Assembly (NCBI GenBank): GCA_964035575.1 | Contig: OZ037920.1 | Span: forward strand, 1,171,272-1,235,271 | Source of the DNA: Rhynchopus sp. YZ270_cl-10 | Lineage: Eukaryota > Euglenozoa > Diplonemea > Diplonemida > Diplonemidae | DNA length: 64,000 nt | Direction of reading: 5' to 3' | Shown: one piece after another, positions 49,839 to 62,500 of the stretch | How the letters are laid out: each line of letters begins with the position of its first letter | Numbering within the stretch: the stretch's first letter is position 1 | The notes under the pieces: model-generated | What the model saw: the letters and a program-made list of their open reading frames with translations, nothing else | Told to the model about the DNA's origin: nothing | Database searches by the model: none | Program-made: the position numbers and the translations under genes

Positions 49839-52800
49839 GAAAGCACCACGTCAATGCATATCAACTAACTACTCAGCTACCGTTGCTTTTCGTTGCCCAA
49901 CGTACGGATAAGAAATCCGAGGCGTGGAAGAAAAAAAAAGCAATAAAAACAAGATCGTCTTTTGTGCACAAAGAGTTTTTTTCTCCGCAATTTTAACATT
50001 TCTGGGGGAAAACAAAAAACAAAAACAAGAACAAAAATAAAAAAGGAAAAAACCCAATTCAAGACACCGTAATTTTTTTTGTTTTTTCGATTCATCGTGT
50101 AACTCGGTTGAACCGGGTCAGAGTGCATTATTTTTTTTTTACTTTTTTTTTGGCATATTTTGTTTACAATTCTTTTTACATCGTTTTTATTTTGTTTTTT
50201 CATTTTTGAAAAAATGTCCTTTTTTTTTGGGGGTATCTGTCAGTTGTGTCCCCTTAATAGGCGAAGATGAGTAACCCACTCTCCTTGAGTGAGAGTGAAG
50301 GTTCTGGGCCCCACAGCATAATCAACAGAAAACCCCCAATCCCTCTCCCCCAAGTTGTCCGAGCCTAAGCATATTTGAATGATTTTCAAAAATGGGCTAT
50401 ATCATAAACTGTGAGTGCAAAAGGCATCCCTTTTTTTTGGATGTCCTTTTTTTTTTTTGCGCTGATATTTTAACTTATCATCTGCAGAGCAGTTTCAACC
50501 TTTGCCAGAAACGAAAAAAAAAAAACCTTTCGCCTTGGGACTTTTTTTTAAAGGTTTTTGGTTCTGGAAGATGCTATGAGGGGTTACCAACAACAGACAA
50601 GGATGTGCACACACAACCCTCGCAAGAGTCCGCCAATGTGCATTCTGAAGTGAAACGTTCCCTTCTCTGTGGCCTGTCACCCTCTTTTTCAAACTTTCCC
50701 TTCTTTTTCTTCTTCTTCATCGTGTAAGTTTAGTGGCACAAGTGTTGCATGAACCTTATTGGTTATGCAGTGCTTGATGTCTCTGGCGTCAAGGAAATAA
50801 AAATATAGTGGAGCACACTCTAGGGTGGCTACACTAATACAACCAAGTTTTCAAAAATAAAAAATGAACAAAAAAAAATAAATAAATACAACAAAACAAC
50901 TGATATTGCATTGGTGAAATTTTTTGCATGCGACTCCCAGCGTCCCCCCATACCCTATTTCGAGCAATCCGGCTCACTTTGGCCACTATCCTAATACATA
51001 ATTTACACTCCATAAAGTAACCATTTACGATTTTCCAGTATTTATTTTCCCCCGCCTACAGCATTCGGCTATTCAATGCATTACAACCTGGCAACTTTTT
51101 TTTTTGTGATTTTCCGCAACTTTGGCCCAAAAAAGCTTTTGCGCAGCGAAGGCATTTCCCTGGTTACCTTCAATTTCCCCAATAAAATCGAAAGTGCTCA
51201 AAAATTTTTCACCACATGCAATAAAACCCTTATTATTAACTCCAAATTGGACCCTATTTTCACTCTCGAATCTGGTTCGTGCCCCTTCGACACCCTCGAG
51301 GAGCACTTACCTAGTGAAAATGATCGTTTGTTTGTTAATAGAGCAGAGCAATCTAAGGAAATGCTTTTTTGTCGAGGTCCGCTGTTAGCTCTCTGTTTCG
51401 ATTCATTGTTTTTTTCTTATTTTTTTAGGGGTCCCTGTTACCCTCTATGCTTATGCGCAGTTGTGAGTCTTAAGTTTTACGAGCAACTGTCTATCCTGTT
51501 TTTTTTTTTAAAACAATGGTGTGTCTGGGCCGAAAATAAAGTGTAACTTTAGTGCTTCTTTAGTACTTCTTTTGTACTTCTTTCAGTACAAAACTGCTTT
51601 AGGAATGTTTCCAGCCAATGTTTCCAGCCACACCATATGATGTTGGGTGCGAGAGAGAGGCACCAATGCATCTTTCAAGTTTTTTTCTTTTTTTGATGTC
51701 CCGCCCCATTCATCCAAATCTTCCCTTTTTCTTTCTTTTTTGGTGAAAACCACCTTTTCCTCCTCATGTGTTTTTTGTACTTTCCCTTCTTTGATTTGAA
51801 AGTAGATGAAACTAATTTTTGTACTGAATGTCGCGCAAATAGGAATGATGCTATTATCTCCAAATTCTCTCTTTTTTCCCCCACTTTTTTTCTGTTCTTC
51901 TGGAGTAGAAAGGAATGTGGGCTGGTGAAAATTTTGGATGCTTTTTGCTTCTTTCGCTGAAGTATCCAAATCTGCATATTTTGCACTGACACGTAACGTT
52001 TTTTTTTTTTTCTCTTTTTCTGGGTCTCTGTTTGACCTGCTTCCTCTCCCTTTTTTGGATGATATTTTTTTATTTTTTGAGGGCTCCAAAGATATGTGTG
52101 TGCGTTGCACAGGAGGGAGGCACAGCATTCGCATCTTCAGATTTTCTTTTCAATTTTTCTCTATCTGTCCTGCTTTCTTCACTTCAGACTTTTCACTCGA
52201 CACCGCATGAGTCATGCTTGCACCAGGGGCTGCTGTCATCTGTGTCTGGTTGAAAGGACTGTCTTGAAGGCTCCAAGGTCTGGTCTCTCCCGACCTGCCG
52301 GTACAAATTTTATCTCAACCCTTTTGTTAAAGATGTGCGTGCACAAGAGGCACTCATCTTTTGTTTGAATGATGTTTCACCCTCACTTTCACTTTGTGCG
52401 TTCTAGCTTTTTTCTTCTCCCCTCTTTGTGTTGTTGTTGTTATTGGTGTTTTGTCCATAATGCCATCTTTCAACCCTGGGTCACCCTTGGGAGTACACAA
52501 GGCGTTTTGGTACGGAACAGCATAAGAAGCAGCAAAAGAAAAAGGGGGCAGGGACAATACGCTGGAAAAGGCGCGTCTTCGCTGCGGGCGAAGTGCTGTC
52601 TTAGTGCACCAGTTGCGCAAGACACTCTTCAGCCTGCACGAACTCAGGCACTCCTGTGCGTCGCACTAGCTCTCAAACAGAAGTTTCGTAGAAAAAAAAG
52701 TAAATTTTTAAAAGCAACTAATGCAGTCATGCTGTCATTATTCAAACCTGTCAAAAGAAATGTCTGGTTTATTTTATTTCCTCCCTTGTTTTCCCTTTTT

Positions 52801-53896
52801 CACACGTGCTTTGTTTTTGTGCGTTCTTTTTGTTTTTGTTTCTTTTTCTGAATTTGTATCAAGATAGATCGTTGCGAAAGTGCCGCGACTATCTGTGGGT
52901 CACGTTCTTTTTATTTTTATTTTATATGGTTTGGCACAGACGCAACCTGTGCGCGGAACATGCACTTAATACTTAAACAAACCTTTTGTGTGTCATAGTC
53001 CGCAAAACAAGTTGTAAGTTCTTCTGCCTTCGCTGAGTACACTCGCTCCAGATCTTTTTCTTTCTGACAGTGTTTTTCGGCTCTTCCTGTGTCCGGTCCA
53101 TCACTCAATCCAATCCAAAGATCAATCACTCCGGATGGATACCAATGCATGACTGGTTACAAACATTTTTTTTTAAAATTTGCACAACTCGAATAAAAGA
53201 AAAACAGCTCCCTACATCTCTTGAAGCACGTTTTATCGTTTACCAGTGGCAGTGTTTTTCCTGTGAAGGTCTTGCTCTCAGCACATCAGGACACCTTACC
53301 CAGCTCTGTCGAAAGACTACCTTTGCCTTTCACAATATCCCCCAGAACAGAGTTACTCCCCTGAACATGGACATACTTCGAGTCTGCAAGCTGTGTTGTA
53401 GAAAGTGGACGGGAGCGAAACTCTTCCACAAGGGGAAGCTGCGGAGCTGGCGTGTCAAGTGCTCGGCATGTTGGTGTGGATGAGAGGCGACATCTGTGGC
53501 GACGGCTTGCACATCTGCGACATGGAGATGGATGACGGATGTGCCGTTGACCTGTACAGCTTTGCGTTTGCGGGTCACAGATGGACGGACTCGGAGGCAC
53601 TTGGACTGGCGACGACTTCCTGGACGCAAGATTGACATGAGCGAGGGTTCGTTCCCTGCCTGCCGATCAACTTCAGTTTACAGAACAGCAACTTCACTGG
53701 CAGCAACTCCCCAAGAGCTGCATGCGCGTTCTAGTGAACAACGAGCTGACAGGATCTCTGCGTGTTTTTTTTTTGGGACCAGGCAGATGCTGTTGCATCA
53801 CGACTGATGATGTCGCAGGATGAAGGCTGTTGAGTTGCATGCTTCATTGGATGTGAGCAGGAAGCTGGGACAAGAACACACAGGACAAGCAGTCTT
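49839..53896. other. Gene-free spacer with one GC-rich island
   Basis: Mostly A/T homopolymers; module D6 at 50797-50860 and a CACTCTC-GAGAGTG hairpin near 50278-50298. The GC-rich part 53366-53640 contains short protein-like frames (ILRVCKLCCRKWTGAKLFHK with CxxC pairs; MRGDICGDGLHICDMEMDDG) that do not join into one ORF; they may be remnants. Confidence 0.45.
50797..50860 (+). repeat. Module D6
   Basis: TATAGTGGAGCACACTC then AGGGTGGCTACACTAATACA; the inter-motif part is shorter than in the copy at 23221. Confidence 0.65.
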
Positions 53897-54830
53897 CCTT
53901 GCACAGCATCCTTGCACAGCATCCTTGCACAGCATCCTTGCACAGCATCCTTGCACAGCATCCTTGCACAGCATCCTTGCACAGCATCCTTGCACAGCAT
54001 CCTTGCACAGCATCCTTGCACAGCATCCTTGCACAGCATCCTTGCACAGCATCCTTGCACAGCATCCTTGCACAGCATCCTTGCACAGCATCCTTGCACA
54101 GCATCCTTGCACAGCATCCTTGCACAGCATCCTTGCACAGCATCCTTGCACAGCATCCTTGCACAGCATCCTTGCACAGCATCCTTGCACAGCATCCTTG
54201 CACAGCATCCTTGCACAGCATCCTTGCACAGCATCCTTGCACAGCATCCTTGCACAGCATCCTTGCACAGCATCCTTGCACAGCATCCTTGCACAGCATC
54301 CTTGCACAGCATCCTTGCACAGCATCCTTGCACAGCATCCTTGCACAGCATCCTTGCACAGCATCCTTGCACAGCATCCTTGCACAGCATCCTTGCACAG
54401 CATCCTTGCACAGCATCCTTGCACAGCATCCTTGCACAGCATCCTTGCACAGCATCCTTGCACAGCATCCTTGCACAGCATCCTTGCACAGCATCCTTGC
54501 ACAGCATCCTTGCACAGCATCCTTGCACAGCATCCTTGCACAGCATCCTTGCACAGCATCCTTGCACAGCATCCTTGCACAGCATCCTTGCACAGCATCC
54601 TTGCACAGCATCCTTGCACAGCATCCTTGCACAGCATCCTTGCACAGCATCCTTGCACAGCATCCTTGCACAGCATCCTTGCACAGCATCCTTGCACAGC
54701 ATCCTTGCACAGCATCCTTGCACAGCATCCTTGCACAGCATCCTTGCACAGCATCCTTGCACAGCATCCTTGCACAGCATCCTTGCACAGCATCCTTGCA
54801 CAGCATCCTTGCACAGCATCCTTGCACAGC
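53897..54830 (+). repeat. 13-bp minisatellite (CCTTGCACAGCAT), about 72 copies
   Basis: Nearly perfect tandem array. The unit equals CCTTG plus the 8-bp unit CACAGCAT of the array at 31146-31395. All six frames remain open (for example HSILAQHPCTASL and CCARMLCKDAVQG), giving long spurious ORFs. Confidence 0.98.
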
Positions 54831-54981
54831 AGCAAGTTTTATTGTGAGCCTTGTACGCCTCCACGGGGCGGTCCCTGGGCAACGGTTGAGGAGTGCAGGC
54901 CGGCGAAGCGCAAGGCGTAGTGTGTCTTGTCCTTCTTTGTTTTCGTTTTTTGGTTTTTGCTTTTTTAAAGTCTTTTTTAAA

Positions 54982-55292
54982 ATGAGGAGGAAGGCCCTTT
55001 TGGGGGCGTTGTGGGTGGTGCTGCATGTCTGCATCAGCAGCAGCAGCAGGTGCTACACCAACAGCAGCAGCAACAGCAGCAACAGCAGCAACAGCAGCAA
55101 CAGCAGCAACAGCAGCAACAGCAGCAACAGCAGCAACAGCAGCAACAGCAGCAACAGCAGCAACAGCAGCAGCAGCAACAGCAGCAACAAAAGCAGCAAC
55201 AGCAGCAGCAGCAGCAACAGCAGCAACAACATATGCTACACCAGCTGCAACTGCAGCAGCAGCAACAGCAGCAACAAGAGCAGCAGCAACAA

Positions 55293-55333
<41 letters not shown>

Positions 55334-58300
55334 ACAGGAGCAACAACTTAAGCTGCATCAACAGCAGTAGCAGGAGCCCCCTTCCCCCCCTTTTTTACCC
55401 CAAAAAGAGGCCTCTTGAGCCCAACAACCCAAGCAGCTGCAGCTTTGATAGCAGCAACAAAAACGTGTGTGGAGGCAACAAAGCAAAGAACTGTTGTCAT
55501 AACAACCCACACCCCCCTTCCCCCCATGATATCCCCAAAAAGAGGCAATGTATGCCCAACCACATCAGTGGCTGCAACTGTGATAGCAGCAAAAACGAAA
55601 TCTTCGGAGTCCTGGGTGGGGTCCCAGTATCACCCCTGGTGTGCAGCAGCAGCAGTTCCAAAGGCCTTTACTGCAGCAGTTCCAACAGCAGGCTCTACAG
55701 CTTTTTCACCAGCAGTTCCAAAGGCTTCAGCAGCAGCGGTTCCAACAGCAGGTCCAACAGCAGGCACAACAGCAGTTTAAACAGCAGTTCCAACGGCTTC
55801 TGCAGCAGCAAGAGCGTTTCCAAAAGCAGTTCCAGCAGCAGTTCCAACAGCAGGCACAACAGCAGTTTCAACTGCAGTTCCAAAGACTTCTGCAGCAGCA
55901 GCTCCAACAGCAGGTCCAACAGCAGGCACAACAGCAGTTTCAACAGCAGTTCCAATGGCTTCTGCGGCAGCAGCTCCAACGGCGGGTCCAGCAGCGTCTC
56001 CAACAGCAGTTCCAATGGCTTCTGCAGCAGCAGTTCCAACAGCGTTTCCAAAAGCAGTTCCAGCAACAGGCACAACAGCAGTTTCATCAGCAGTTCCAAG
56101 GACTTCTGCGGCAGCAGCTCTAACGGCAGGTCCAACAGCAGTTCCAACAGCAGGCTTAACAGCAGTTTTAACAGCAGTTCCAAAGACTTCTGCAGCAGCG
56201 GTTCCAACAGCAGGTCCAACAGCGTCTCCAAAAGCAGTTCCAGCAGCAGTTCCAACAGCAGGCACAACAGCAGTTTCAACTGCAGTTCCAAAGACTTCGG
56301 CAGCAGCAGCTCCAACAGCAGGTCCAACAGCAGGCTTAGCAGCAGTTTCAACAGCAGTTCCAAAGACTTCTGCAGCAGCGTTTCCAACAGCCGTTCCAGC
56401 AGCAGTTCCAACAGCAGGCACAACAGCAGTTTAAACAGCAGTTCCAATGGCTTCTGCGGCAGCAGTTCCAACAGCGTTTCCAAAAGCAGTTCCAGCAACA
56501 GGCACAACAGCAGTTTCATCAGCAGTTCCAAGGACTTCTGCGGCAGCAGCTCTAACGGCAGGTCCAACAGCAGTTCCAACAGCAGGCTTAACAGCAGTTT
56601 TAACAGCAGTTCCAAAGACTTCTGCAGCAGCGGTTCCAACAGCGTTTCCAAAAGCAGTTCCAGCAGCAGGCACAACAGCAGTTTAAACAGCAGTTCCAAT
56701 GGCTTCTGCAGCAGCAGTTCCAACAGCGTTTCCAAAAGCAGTTCCAGCAGCAGGCACAACAGCAGTTTAAACAGCAGTTCCAATGGCTTCTGCGGCAGCA
56801 GTTCCAACAGCGTTTCCAAAAGCAGTTCCAGCAACAGGCACAACAGCAGGCACAACAGCAGTTTCATCAGCAGTTCCAAGGACTTCTGCGGCAGCAGCTC
56901 TAACGGCAGGTCCAACAGCAGTTCCAACAGCAGGCTTAACAGCAGTTTTAACAGCAGTTCCAAAGACTTCTGCAGCAGCGGTTCCAACAGCAGGTCCAAC
57001 AGCGTCTCCAAAAGCAGTTCCAGCAGCAGTTCCAACAGCAGGCACAACAGCAGTTTCAACTGCAGTTCCATAGACTTCTGCAGCAGCAGTTCCAACAGCA
57101 GGTCCAACAGCAGCACCAACATCAACAGCAGACGCAGCAACAACAACTTAGGGGGTGGTGAGCGAGGTATGCTGGTGTTCGGGGTCAGCCTTGAGGGGCG
57201 AGAAGGACAGAGTGGCTGTGTGATGATGCGGGTGTGGCAAAAGGGGTGTGTACAGATAGAGTTTTGGTTCGACTGGTGGTGCAACCTCTGGGAGGTCTTC
57301 ACCTCCTTGCGTCAACCTGACCCCTGCTGGGTAGTCGAGGCACCTGAGTGGGGAGTGTTTGTGTCGTTCGCGGTCCTGGATCTGTGGAAGGACAGACGCG
57401 CCCCTACCCTCAGTCATCTCATTTTGTGGCTAGTGGGCAGGAGGACCAGGAGGACGCGACGAGGACACCGGTCCTTGAACTGGACCAAGTCACAGGCGGG
57501 CAGGCTCCGTCGGCGCAAGGCGCCCTGCAATCGTCCGCCCTCTCCGGCAGCGCACCCAGTTTTCCGCAGGATCAGGGTCGCCGATGCGTTGAGAGGTGCT
57601 TTGCAGTGTGTGGCCATCTGGGTTCTGGTTTTTGTGGGGTCTGAGCTTGGGAGGTCAGCGCCACATGTTTTGGGTTGCGCGCTTTTTCGGGACGCGGAGG
57701 TGCTGGGGGTGGGTGTGCTGCGGGGACTGTGCCGCGTTCGGAGAGGATGGCGGTGGCTGGAAGGGGCGAGCGAGCGAGTGCGCCGATGGACCGGAGGGAT
57801 CCGAGTGGCTGCCAGCTTGGTGAGGGCCAGTGTGATGGGGGTGGGTCAGTTGTCGGTGTGTGCAGCCGAGTGGGTGTGGGTTGCATGGTCCGCAGGTGGT
57901 TGTTTGGCGGGTTTTGTGGCACTGGTCGGCGTCGCGCGCCCACTTGGCTGGGTTCTTCTCTTGGAGGTGCGCCGTGTGGCAGCACGCAGGTGGACTCGTA
58001 GGATCGGGATGGCATTTGGCATGCTGGTGGTGTCCCTACTGGTCTTGCTGTCGCTGTTGTGGCGAGCGGTGACGCCCTGGGACCTGCGCCCTGCCCCTGC
58101 GGATCCGGAGCACCCGATCAGCTTGTCCCCGTTTGCGTTGACCGGTGGGTGCGCAAACGTGAACGCTCCTGCGTATACAGAGCAAGCGGTGTCTGTGGAC
58201 GCGACTCTGGCGAAGTTTGGAGCTAAACGCATCCCCAACGTGTCTACTAATGATTGTGGTTATGTGGCACTACACCTCTGGGACCACGACACGCAGCCGG

Positions 58301-58815
58301 ACGTGAGGGCAATGCGCAAGCAGCTGTATGACACAGCAGTGGAGGTGTCGAACCGCCTGGTGCAGGTGCTGGGGTCGCAGGAGGCCATGACGGAGTTTGC
58401 CAATGGTGTGACCGGCGAGGCCCACCTCAACCACTTGGGGCTTCAGCTCACCGCGACAGCATCCCGCATCAACATCGTGGTGGTGCAGGCGTCGGAAGAG
58501 AACCCCCTCGTGCGCATCACCCCTGGTAGCAAAAGAGTCGCCAAGTCGTACGCGGAGAGCTTCCAAGCGAAACTTCCCACGGTCGTCATCGCTCTCTGTG
58601 ACTCTCACTTTGAGGCAGTGGAGCTTGTCCCGGAGGTGGGGAAGACCAAGGAGGGGATGGCAGAGAAGATGAGGAAGGAGGCTTATGCGGGCTCGGCAGG
58701 CAGTGCTGGACACAGCGCATTTGGATGGCATCATCCCCACCAACACCACCACCACCGCCCCCCTGGCTACCAAGCTGGGGCACATCAATGCGGATCGGGT
58801 GTTCTGCCCCTTTGA
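54982..58815 (+). CDS. Long open frame: Ser/Asn-rich repeats then OTU-like domain
   Basis: From the ATG at 54982 the frame is open for 1277 codons. It starts with a signal-peptide-like MRRKALLGALWVVLHVCISS, continues as SSN/SSSK repeats made by CAG/CAA-rich DNA, passes through a Trp/Arg-rich stretch (57150-58080) that looks like out-of-frame translation, and ends with an OTU-like cysteine protease domain (58180-58625: STNDCGYVALHLW with the Cys, IALCDSHFEAVEL with the His). The repeats are open in other frames as poly-Gln or poly-Ala/Thr/Pro, so this frame is not proven for the repeat part. The OTU domain most likely belongs to the LINE ORF described next. Confidence 0.35.
55035..57150 (+). 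repeat. CAG/CAA-rich repeat region with higher-order units
   Basis: 55035-55370 is a nearly pure CAG/CAA tract. 55640-57140 is a complex array of AACAGCAGTTCCAA-type units. A block starting TTCTGCGGCAGCAGCTCTAA is repeated near 56103, 56537 and 56886, so larger segments of about 350-430 bp were duplicated. 55371-55640 is a non-repeat interruption. Translation gives Ser/Asn, Gln or Ala/Thr/Pro according to frame. Confidence 0.9.
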
Positions 58816-59527
58816 TGGATGCAGAGCGGGAATTTTGTCTTCGAGTGATGCGGTCGGGGGCCTGTCTCGTAAGGGCTTGCTGCAGCATATGCGTCGCCAC
58901 CAGGCGGATGGAGCGTACATCCCCGACGAGCTGTTGGGCCTGTCGCGCTGTGCGAACGATCAGTGCGACATGCTATTGCCGCAGAGCAAGGAGGTCTGCA
59001 ACACCTGTACGGTGCACTTTGGCGAAGAAGGCTTCACCGCTCCGTCTCCCTCCAGTCGAGGAATGCTGACAGATCAGGATGACCTCCCCTCCTTTGAAGT
59101 CATGGGGACCACCAGGATCCAGCTGAAGGGCGGGTGCCCAGACAAACACCTGCAGCTGTACAGCGAGCTCTTCCTGAGGGTTCTTATGGACATCCTTGAG
59201 TACCAAGACGAGGTGGCATGGAAGCGCCTTGCACTGTTCTTCACTGTGTTGCACCGGACACGGACAGAACGAGGGGGCAAGGACCAGGAGCGACGTTTGA
59301 CGAGCACCTGGGGGAAGGACTTGGAGGCTTGGAAGGCTGGCCAGTATGTCGCCCTGTGGGAGCAAACGGTAGAGGAGCGGAAGCCAAGGCCCTCTGGGTG
59401 GTCGGATGAGGACACTGACGAAGGGAGACGGAAGCGCACCATCGCCAAAGCGAGAGCAGGACTCCCGAGCCAGGCCATGTCATGCGCTACCAGCGACGGC
59501 CTCGCCCCACAGACACCGGCGACGCTA
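58081..59527 (+). mobile_element. 5' part of a LINE-type retrotransposon ORF (OTU-like, C2H2 finger, pre-RT region)
   Basis: After the OTU-like domain the coding signal moves to the next frame near 58670-58685 (one frameshift or sequencing error) and continues open. Then come a C2H2 finger (CPFDGC ... HMRRH, 58766-58900), a Cys cluster (CANDQC ... CNTC), AWKRLALFFTVLHRTRTERG, WKAGQYVALWEQT, and KRTIAKARAGLPSQAMSCAT with SDGLAPQTP. The latter motifs are the typical region just before the reverse transcriptase in many protist and fungal LINE proteins (arg-ala-rich R-x-A-x-A-x-x-G-x-x-S-x-A then S-x-GLAP). OTU-like proteases are known in some LINE clades such as Dualen/RandI. The RT itself is absent in the window: the ORF runs straight into the 8-bp satellite at 59528. 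Confidence 0.7.
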
Positions 59528-62500
59528 ATGCAAACCCGTAAACCCGCAAACCCGCAAACCCGCAAACCCGCAAACCCGCAAACCCGCAAACCCGTAAACC
59601 CGCAAACCCGCAAACCCGCAAACCCGCAAACCCGCAAACCCGCAAACCCGCAAACCCGCAAACCCGCAAACCCGCAAACCCGCAAACCCGCAAACCCGCA
59701 AACCCGCAAACCCGCAAACCCGCAAACCCGCAAACCCGCAAACCCGCAAACCCGCAAACCCGCAAACCCGCAAACCCGCAAACCCGCAAACCCGCAAACC
59801 CGCAAACCCGCAAACCCGCAAACCCGCAAACCCGCAAACCCGCAAACCCGCAAACCCGCAAACCCGCAAACCCGCAAACCCGCAAACCCGCAAACCCGCA
59901 AACCCGTAAACCCGCAAACCCGCAAACCCGCAAACCCGCAAACCCGCAAACCCGCAAACCCGCAAACCCGCAAACCCGCAAACCCGCAAACCCGCAAACC
60001 CGCAAACCCGCAAACCCGCAAACCCGCAAACCCGCAAACCCGCAAACCCGCAAACCCGCAAACCCGCAAACCCGCAAACCCGCAAACCCGCAAACCCGCA
60101 AACCCGCAAACCCGCAAACCCGCAAACCCGCAAACCCGCAAACCCGCAAACCCGCAAACCCGCAAACCCGCAAACCCGCAAACCCGCAAACCCGCAAACC
60201 CGCAAACCCGCAAACCCGCAAACCCGCAAACCCGCAAACCCGCAAACCCGCAAACCCGCAAACCCGCAAACCCGCAAACCCGCAAACCCGCAAACCCGCA
60301 AACCCGCAAACCCGCAAACCCGCAAACCCGCAAACCCGCAAACCCGCAAACCCGCAAACCCGCAAACCCGCAAACCCGCAAACCCGCAAACCCGCAAACC
60401 CGCAAACCCGCAAACCCGCAAACCCGCAAACCCGCAAACCCGCAAACCCGCAAACCCGCAAACCCGCAAACCCGCAAACCCGCAAACCCGCAAACCCGCA
60501 AACCCGCAAACCCGCAAACCCGCAAACCCGCAAACCCGCAAACCCGCAAACCCGCAAACCCGCAAACCCGCAAACCCGCAAACCCGCAAACCCGCAAACC
60601 CGCAAACCCGCAAACCCGCAAACCCGCAAACCCGCAAACCCGCAAACCCGCAAACCCGCAAACCCGCAAACCCGCAAACCCGCAAACCCGCAAACCCGCA
60701 AACCCGCAAACCCGCAAACCCGCAAACCCGCAAACCCGCAAACCCGCAAACCCGCAAACCCGCAAACCCGCAAACCCGCAAACCCGCAAACCCGCAAACC
60801 CGCAAACCCGCAAACCCGCAAACCCGCAAACCCGCAAACCCGCAAACCCGCAAACCCGCAAACCCGCAAACCCGCAAACCCGCAAACCCGCAAACCCGCA
60901 AACCCGCAAACCCGCAAACCCGCAAACCCGCAAACCCGCAAACCCGCAAACCCGCAAACCCGCAAACCCGCAAACCCGCAAACCCGCAAACCCGCAAACC
61001 CGCAAACCCGCAAACCCGCAAACCCGCAAACCCGCAAACCCGCAAACCCGCAAACCCGCAAACCCGCAAACCCGCAAACCCGCAAACCCGCAAACCCGCA
61101 AACCCGCAAACCCGCAAACCCGCAAACCCGCAAACCCGCAAACCCGCAAACCCGCAAACCCGCAAACCCGCAAACCCGCAAACCCGCAAACCCGCAAACC
61201 CGCAAACCCGCAAACCCGCAAACCCGCAAACCCGCAAACCCGCAAACCCGCAAACCCGCAAACCCGCAAACCCGCAAACCCGCAAACCCGCAAACCCGCA
61301 AACCCGCAAACCCGCAAACCCGCAAACCCGCAAACCCGCAAACCCGCAAACCCGCAAACCCGCAAACCCGCAAACCCGCAAACCCGCAAACCCGCAAACC
61401 CGCAAACCCGCAAACCCGCAAACCCGCAAACCCGCAAACCCGCAAACCCGCAAACCCGCAAACCCGCAAACCCGCAAACCCGCAAACCCGCAAACCCGCA
61501 AACCCGCAAACCCGCAAACCCGCAAACCCGCAAACCCGCAAACCCGCAAACCCGCAAACCCGCAAACCCGCAAACCCGCAAACCCGCAAACCCGCAAACC
61601 CGCAAACCCGCAAACCCGCAAACCCGCAAACCCGCAAACCCGCAAACCCGCAAACCCGCAAACCCGCAAACCCGCAAACCCGCAAACCCGCAAACCCGCA
61701 AACCCGCAAACCCGCAAACCCGCAAACCCGCAAACCCGCAAACCCGCAAACCCGCAAACCCGCAAACCCGCAAACCCGCAAACCCGCAAACCCGCAAACC
61801 CGCAAACCCGCAAACCCGCAAACCCGCAAACCCGCAAACCCGCAAACCCGCAAACCCGCAAACCCGCAAACCCGCAAACCCGCAAACCCGCAAACCCGCA
61901 AACCCGCAAACCCGCAAACCCGCAAACCCGCAAACCCGCAAACCCGCAAACCCGCAAACCCGCAAACCCGCAAACCCGCAAACCCGCAAACCCGCAAACC
62001 CGCAAACCCGCAAACCCGCAAACCCGCAAACCCGCAAACCCGCAAACCCGCAAACCCGCAAACCCGCAAACCCGCAAACCCGCAAACCCGCAAACCCGCA
62101 AACCCGCAAACCCGCAAACCCGCAAACCCGCAAACCCGCAAACCCGCAAACCCGCAAACCCGCAAACCCGCAAACCCGCAAACCCGCACCCGCAAACCCG
62201 CAAACCCGCAAACCCGCAAACCCGCAAACCCGCAAACCCGCAAACCCGCAAACCCGCAAACCCGCAAACCCGCAAACCCGCAAACCCGCAAACCCGCAAA
62301 CCCGCAAACCCGCAAACCCGCAAACCCGCAAACCCGCAAACCCGCAAACCCGCAAACCCGCAAACCCGCAAACCCGCAAACCCGCAAACCCGCAAACCCG
62401 CAAACCCGCAAACCCGCAAACCCGCAAACCCGCAAACCCGCAAACCCGCAAACCCGCAAACCCGCAAACCCGCAAACCCGCAAACCCGCAAACCCGCAAA

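Noticed and set aside
53366-53640. A zinc-binding host gene
   Set aside because: CxxC pairs occur in one short frame only, with early stops and no conserved extension.
53731-55034. Long ORFs in several frames over the 13-bp array
   Set aside because: All frames of CCTTGCACAGCAT are open; no conserved sequence outside the array supports them.
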